This document shows positions 3,599-5,154 of a DNA stretch of 5,154 nucleotides, one piece after another (the first letter of the stretch is position 1; the number at the start of each line of letters is the position of its first letter). The notes under the pieces are model-generated. The model did not search any database and was not told the DNA's origin. It saw nothing but the letters and a program-made list of their open reading frames with translations. This DNA is from Bacillota bacterium. Lineage in GTDB: Bacteria > Bacillota > Clostridia > Peptostreptococcales > Anaerovoracaceae. The stretch covers positions 1-5,154 of the forward strand of contig JAFYFK010000234.1 of NCBI GenBank assembly GCA_017543805.1, given 5' to 3'. The translations under genes were made by a program, and so were the position numbers.

Positions 3599-5152
3599 TT
3601 ATATTTCTTTTATACCTAAGTTTTTAAGATACAAATACGTCCCGTCATAGTACTCTGGCAGACGCGTTTCATCTTCCCAGAAGCCGGTCGGGGTTTTGTT
3701 TGTATTTCCTGAAGGCACGCAGATAACCATTCCGGCCCTGGCGCGTGTAAGTAATACACGATACGCATTCAGCATGTATTTCAGCTTATCCTGCTGGCTT
3801 TCCGTGTTGCCCTTCTGCTCCGTCCATTTATTCTTTCCGTTGAACGAATAAAAGCCCCAATTGCCGTTTTCATAACGCATATCCGCATCCCAAAGCACGC
3901 AGGTGTAATCCAATTCCAGTCCCTGGACCTGAATCTCTGTGGCAGCATCTTAAAGATAATTCGAAGACCGTATATCGGTTTTATCGTCGAGGAACCAATG
4001 AACGGCATTGTCATCATCCGACGGCAGTATGTGTATGGCCAATGGCTTAAATCTTGCAGCTTCTTTTGTTACAAGGACTCCGGTGCGTTCTGTGCCGCGC
4101 ACTTTTTCATGGAGCCATTTTCTGGCCTTCTCCATATCTCTGGTCAGAACGATCGGATATCTGTCCTTGATCTCTTCGTATATTGCTGCGGTGGACTCAT
4201 CGAACGTCAGCACTGCATGTACAAAAGCTGACAGCTTCTCAGCCCTGTAAGAACGCAAAGAGACCCCAAGATGCAAATCTTCGGAATAAGTGACATTGTG
4301 GTTGTCTTTCAGAAGCTCATTGACCTTGCCCTCGGCGTATTCCGCATCAGTCAATTTAGGGGAAATATAAACATTCCAATGTCTATAGCTTTCATTTATG
4401 GCCTTGATCCACTCTGAGATACCCGCCTCACCTGTGTTGATCTCTTGACCGCCGCCGACAAGGCAAACGATAGTAGCCCAGTCTTCGCGCTGATCAAGTG
4501 ACCATATCAGGAACGCAGCCTCAGACATCGGGAAGTTTGGAACCTTCAGCTTATTGCCATAGGTTCCGCCTCTTTTCAAGTATTCCGCAAGGCGCTTGTG
4601 TGTCCAGGAACGCTGAGCCTCATCGAAAATCGCCACATGCTCGACCTCACCGAAACCGGCAGATTCAAGCTTTACAGCCTTTTCAGGGTCTATTTCAAGG
4701 ATCCCGTTCTCAACAGGATTCTTTATCTTTGCTAGCATGTTATCGCGGTAGCTGTGAATCATCTGAATAGATTTCTTCACCTCACGGCGCGAATCAGTCA
4801 GCTTCTTCTTTTCACCCTTTTCACGAGCCTTTTTATAGTTGTCTTGCGCAAGAGCTTCGGTTAATACGGCTACAAGCGGGCCGTTGCCGGAAAGATATAC
4901 AGCACCCTCATCTTTGACCGGTTCATCGTTCCCCTGATATGTTTGCTTTATTGCCACATCAAGCCCAACAAGGGTTTTGCCGGCACCTGGAACGCCTGTA
5001 ACAAAGCAAATACTCTTTTTCTGCTGTTCTTTGCTATCCTTGATCACCTGCAGAATATAGCCGATCGTGCGGTCTGTTGAAACCTTGTCCGCCTCATGTC
5101 TTGTAATGTCTTCAACAGAATGGTTTTCGTACAGAGACCTTGCGGCTTCAAT
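3599..5152 (-). pseudogene. DUF2075 (Schlafen group 3-like) superfamily 1 DNA/RNA helicase, 5' end outside window, interrupted by an in-frame TAA
   Basis: The frame is open from the window edge (first whole codon at 5152) to TAA at 3952-3950, 400 residues. It then continues in the same frame for 116 codons to the natural stop at 3601-3599. Numbering from the first visible residue, Walker A GVPGAGKT is at 53-60, Walker B with VAIFDEAQRSW at 173-183 and GGGQEIN at 233-239. After the break come motif V QGLELD at 410-415 and motif VI YRVLLTRAR at 464-472, then the usual ending YYDGTYLYLKNLGI. The visible N-terminus (RSLYENHSVEDITRHEADKV) is also family-typical; perhaps 100-200 residues lie beyond the edge. 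Such proteins are NTP-driven helicases or translocases, often in defence loci. As written the product lacks motifs V and VI, including the arginines needed for ATP hydrolysis. It leads the cassette with HEPN and nuclease genes. Confidence 0.88.
3950..3952 (-). other. Premature in-frame TAA in the helicase gene
   Basis: The codons read R-S-S-N-Y-L-stop-D-A-A-T-E-I-Q-V-Q-G-L-E-L-D. Relatives as I recall them have Glu at the stop position (Y-L-E-D-x-A-T-E), and GAA to TAA is one base change. No reading-frame shift is involved. An ATG 4 nt after the stop is in another frame and does not rescue the protein. A real nonsense mutation or a base-calling error are both possible. Confidence 0.85.
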
Positions 5153-5154
5153 AA

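Noticed and set aside
3781..4017. Minus-strand frame crossing the helicase stop codon in another phase, suggesting a frameshift
   Set aside because: Family sequence continues after the stop in the original frame (QGLELD, LLTRAR), so the defect is a nonsense codon; the other phase reads without family similarity.
1..5154. CRISPR array, tRNA, rRNA, transposase or att site
   Set aside because: I saw no regularly spaced direct repeats, no tRNA-like cloverleaf with a T-arm, no rRNA signature and no transposase or integrase motifs in any frame.

Overview
The window looks like a bacterial chromosome segment, most likely from an anaerobic gut-type Clostridia (Bacillota). That assignment is an inference. 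It rests on a clostridial-style short peptide deformylase remnant, a MutT-like Nudix protein, AGGAG-type ribosome binding sites and Rho-independent terminators. It was not tested against any database. Apart from the 3' end of one plus-strand gene at the left edge, every gene I can support lies on the minus strand, so the biology reads from right to left.

Left part (1-1185). The C-terminus of a FucI-like (L-fucose/L-arabinose isomerase family) protein ends in a strong terminator that straddles its stop codon. Next comes a stretch of apparent gene decay. It holds an orphan minus-strand ORF of about 110 codons with a possible BACON-like beta-sandwich end, an 18-codon fragment that resembles the first strand of a STAS domain and stops at the terminator, about 350 bp without a gene but with an imperfect inverted repeat and a minus-strand terminator, and a peptide deformylase reduced to its two ends.

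Middle part (1185-2572), GC-rich and apparently one operon. In order of transcription it holds a MutT-type Nudix hydrolase, a 44-residue protein with one EF-hand/dockerin-type calcium loop, an 82-residue unknown protein overlapping it by ATGA, a small FMN nitroreductase and the deformylase remnant, whose start overlaps the nitroreductase stop (TAATG). The terminator at 880-922 plausibly ends this transcript.

Right part (2609-5154), lower in GC. A three-gene cassette is transcribed toward mutT: a DUF2075 / Schlafen-group-3-like superfamily 1 helicase (its 5' end is outside the window), a 132-residue protein with an R-N-x3-H signature of HEPN ribonucleases, and a 184-residue PD-(D/E)XK nuclease-like protein whose GTG start overlaps the HEPN stop (GTGA). 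Helicase, HEPN and nuclease together are the composition of an anti-phage or anti-plasmid defence system, and this exact trio is the most interesting item here. In this copy the helicase reading frame is cut by one in-frame TAA just before helicase motifs V and VI, with family-like sequence continuing in the same frame. The system is therefore probably inactivated, recently mutated, or affected by a sequence error.
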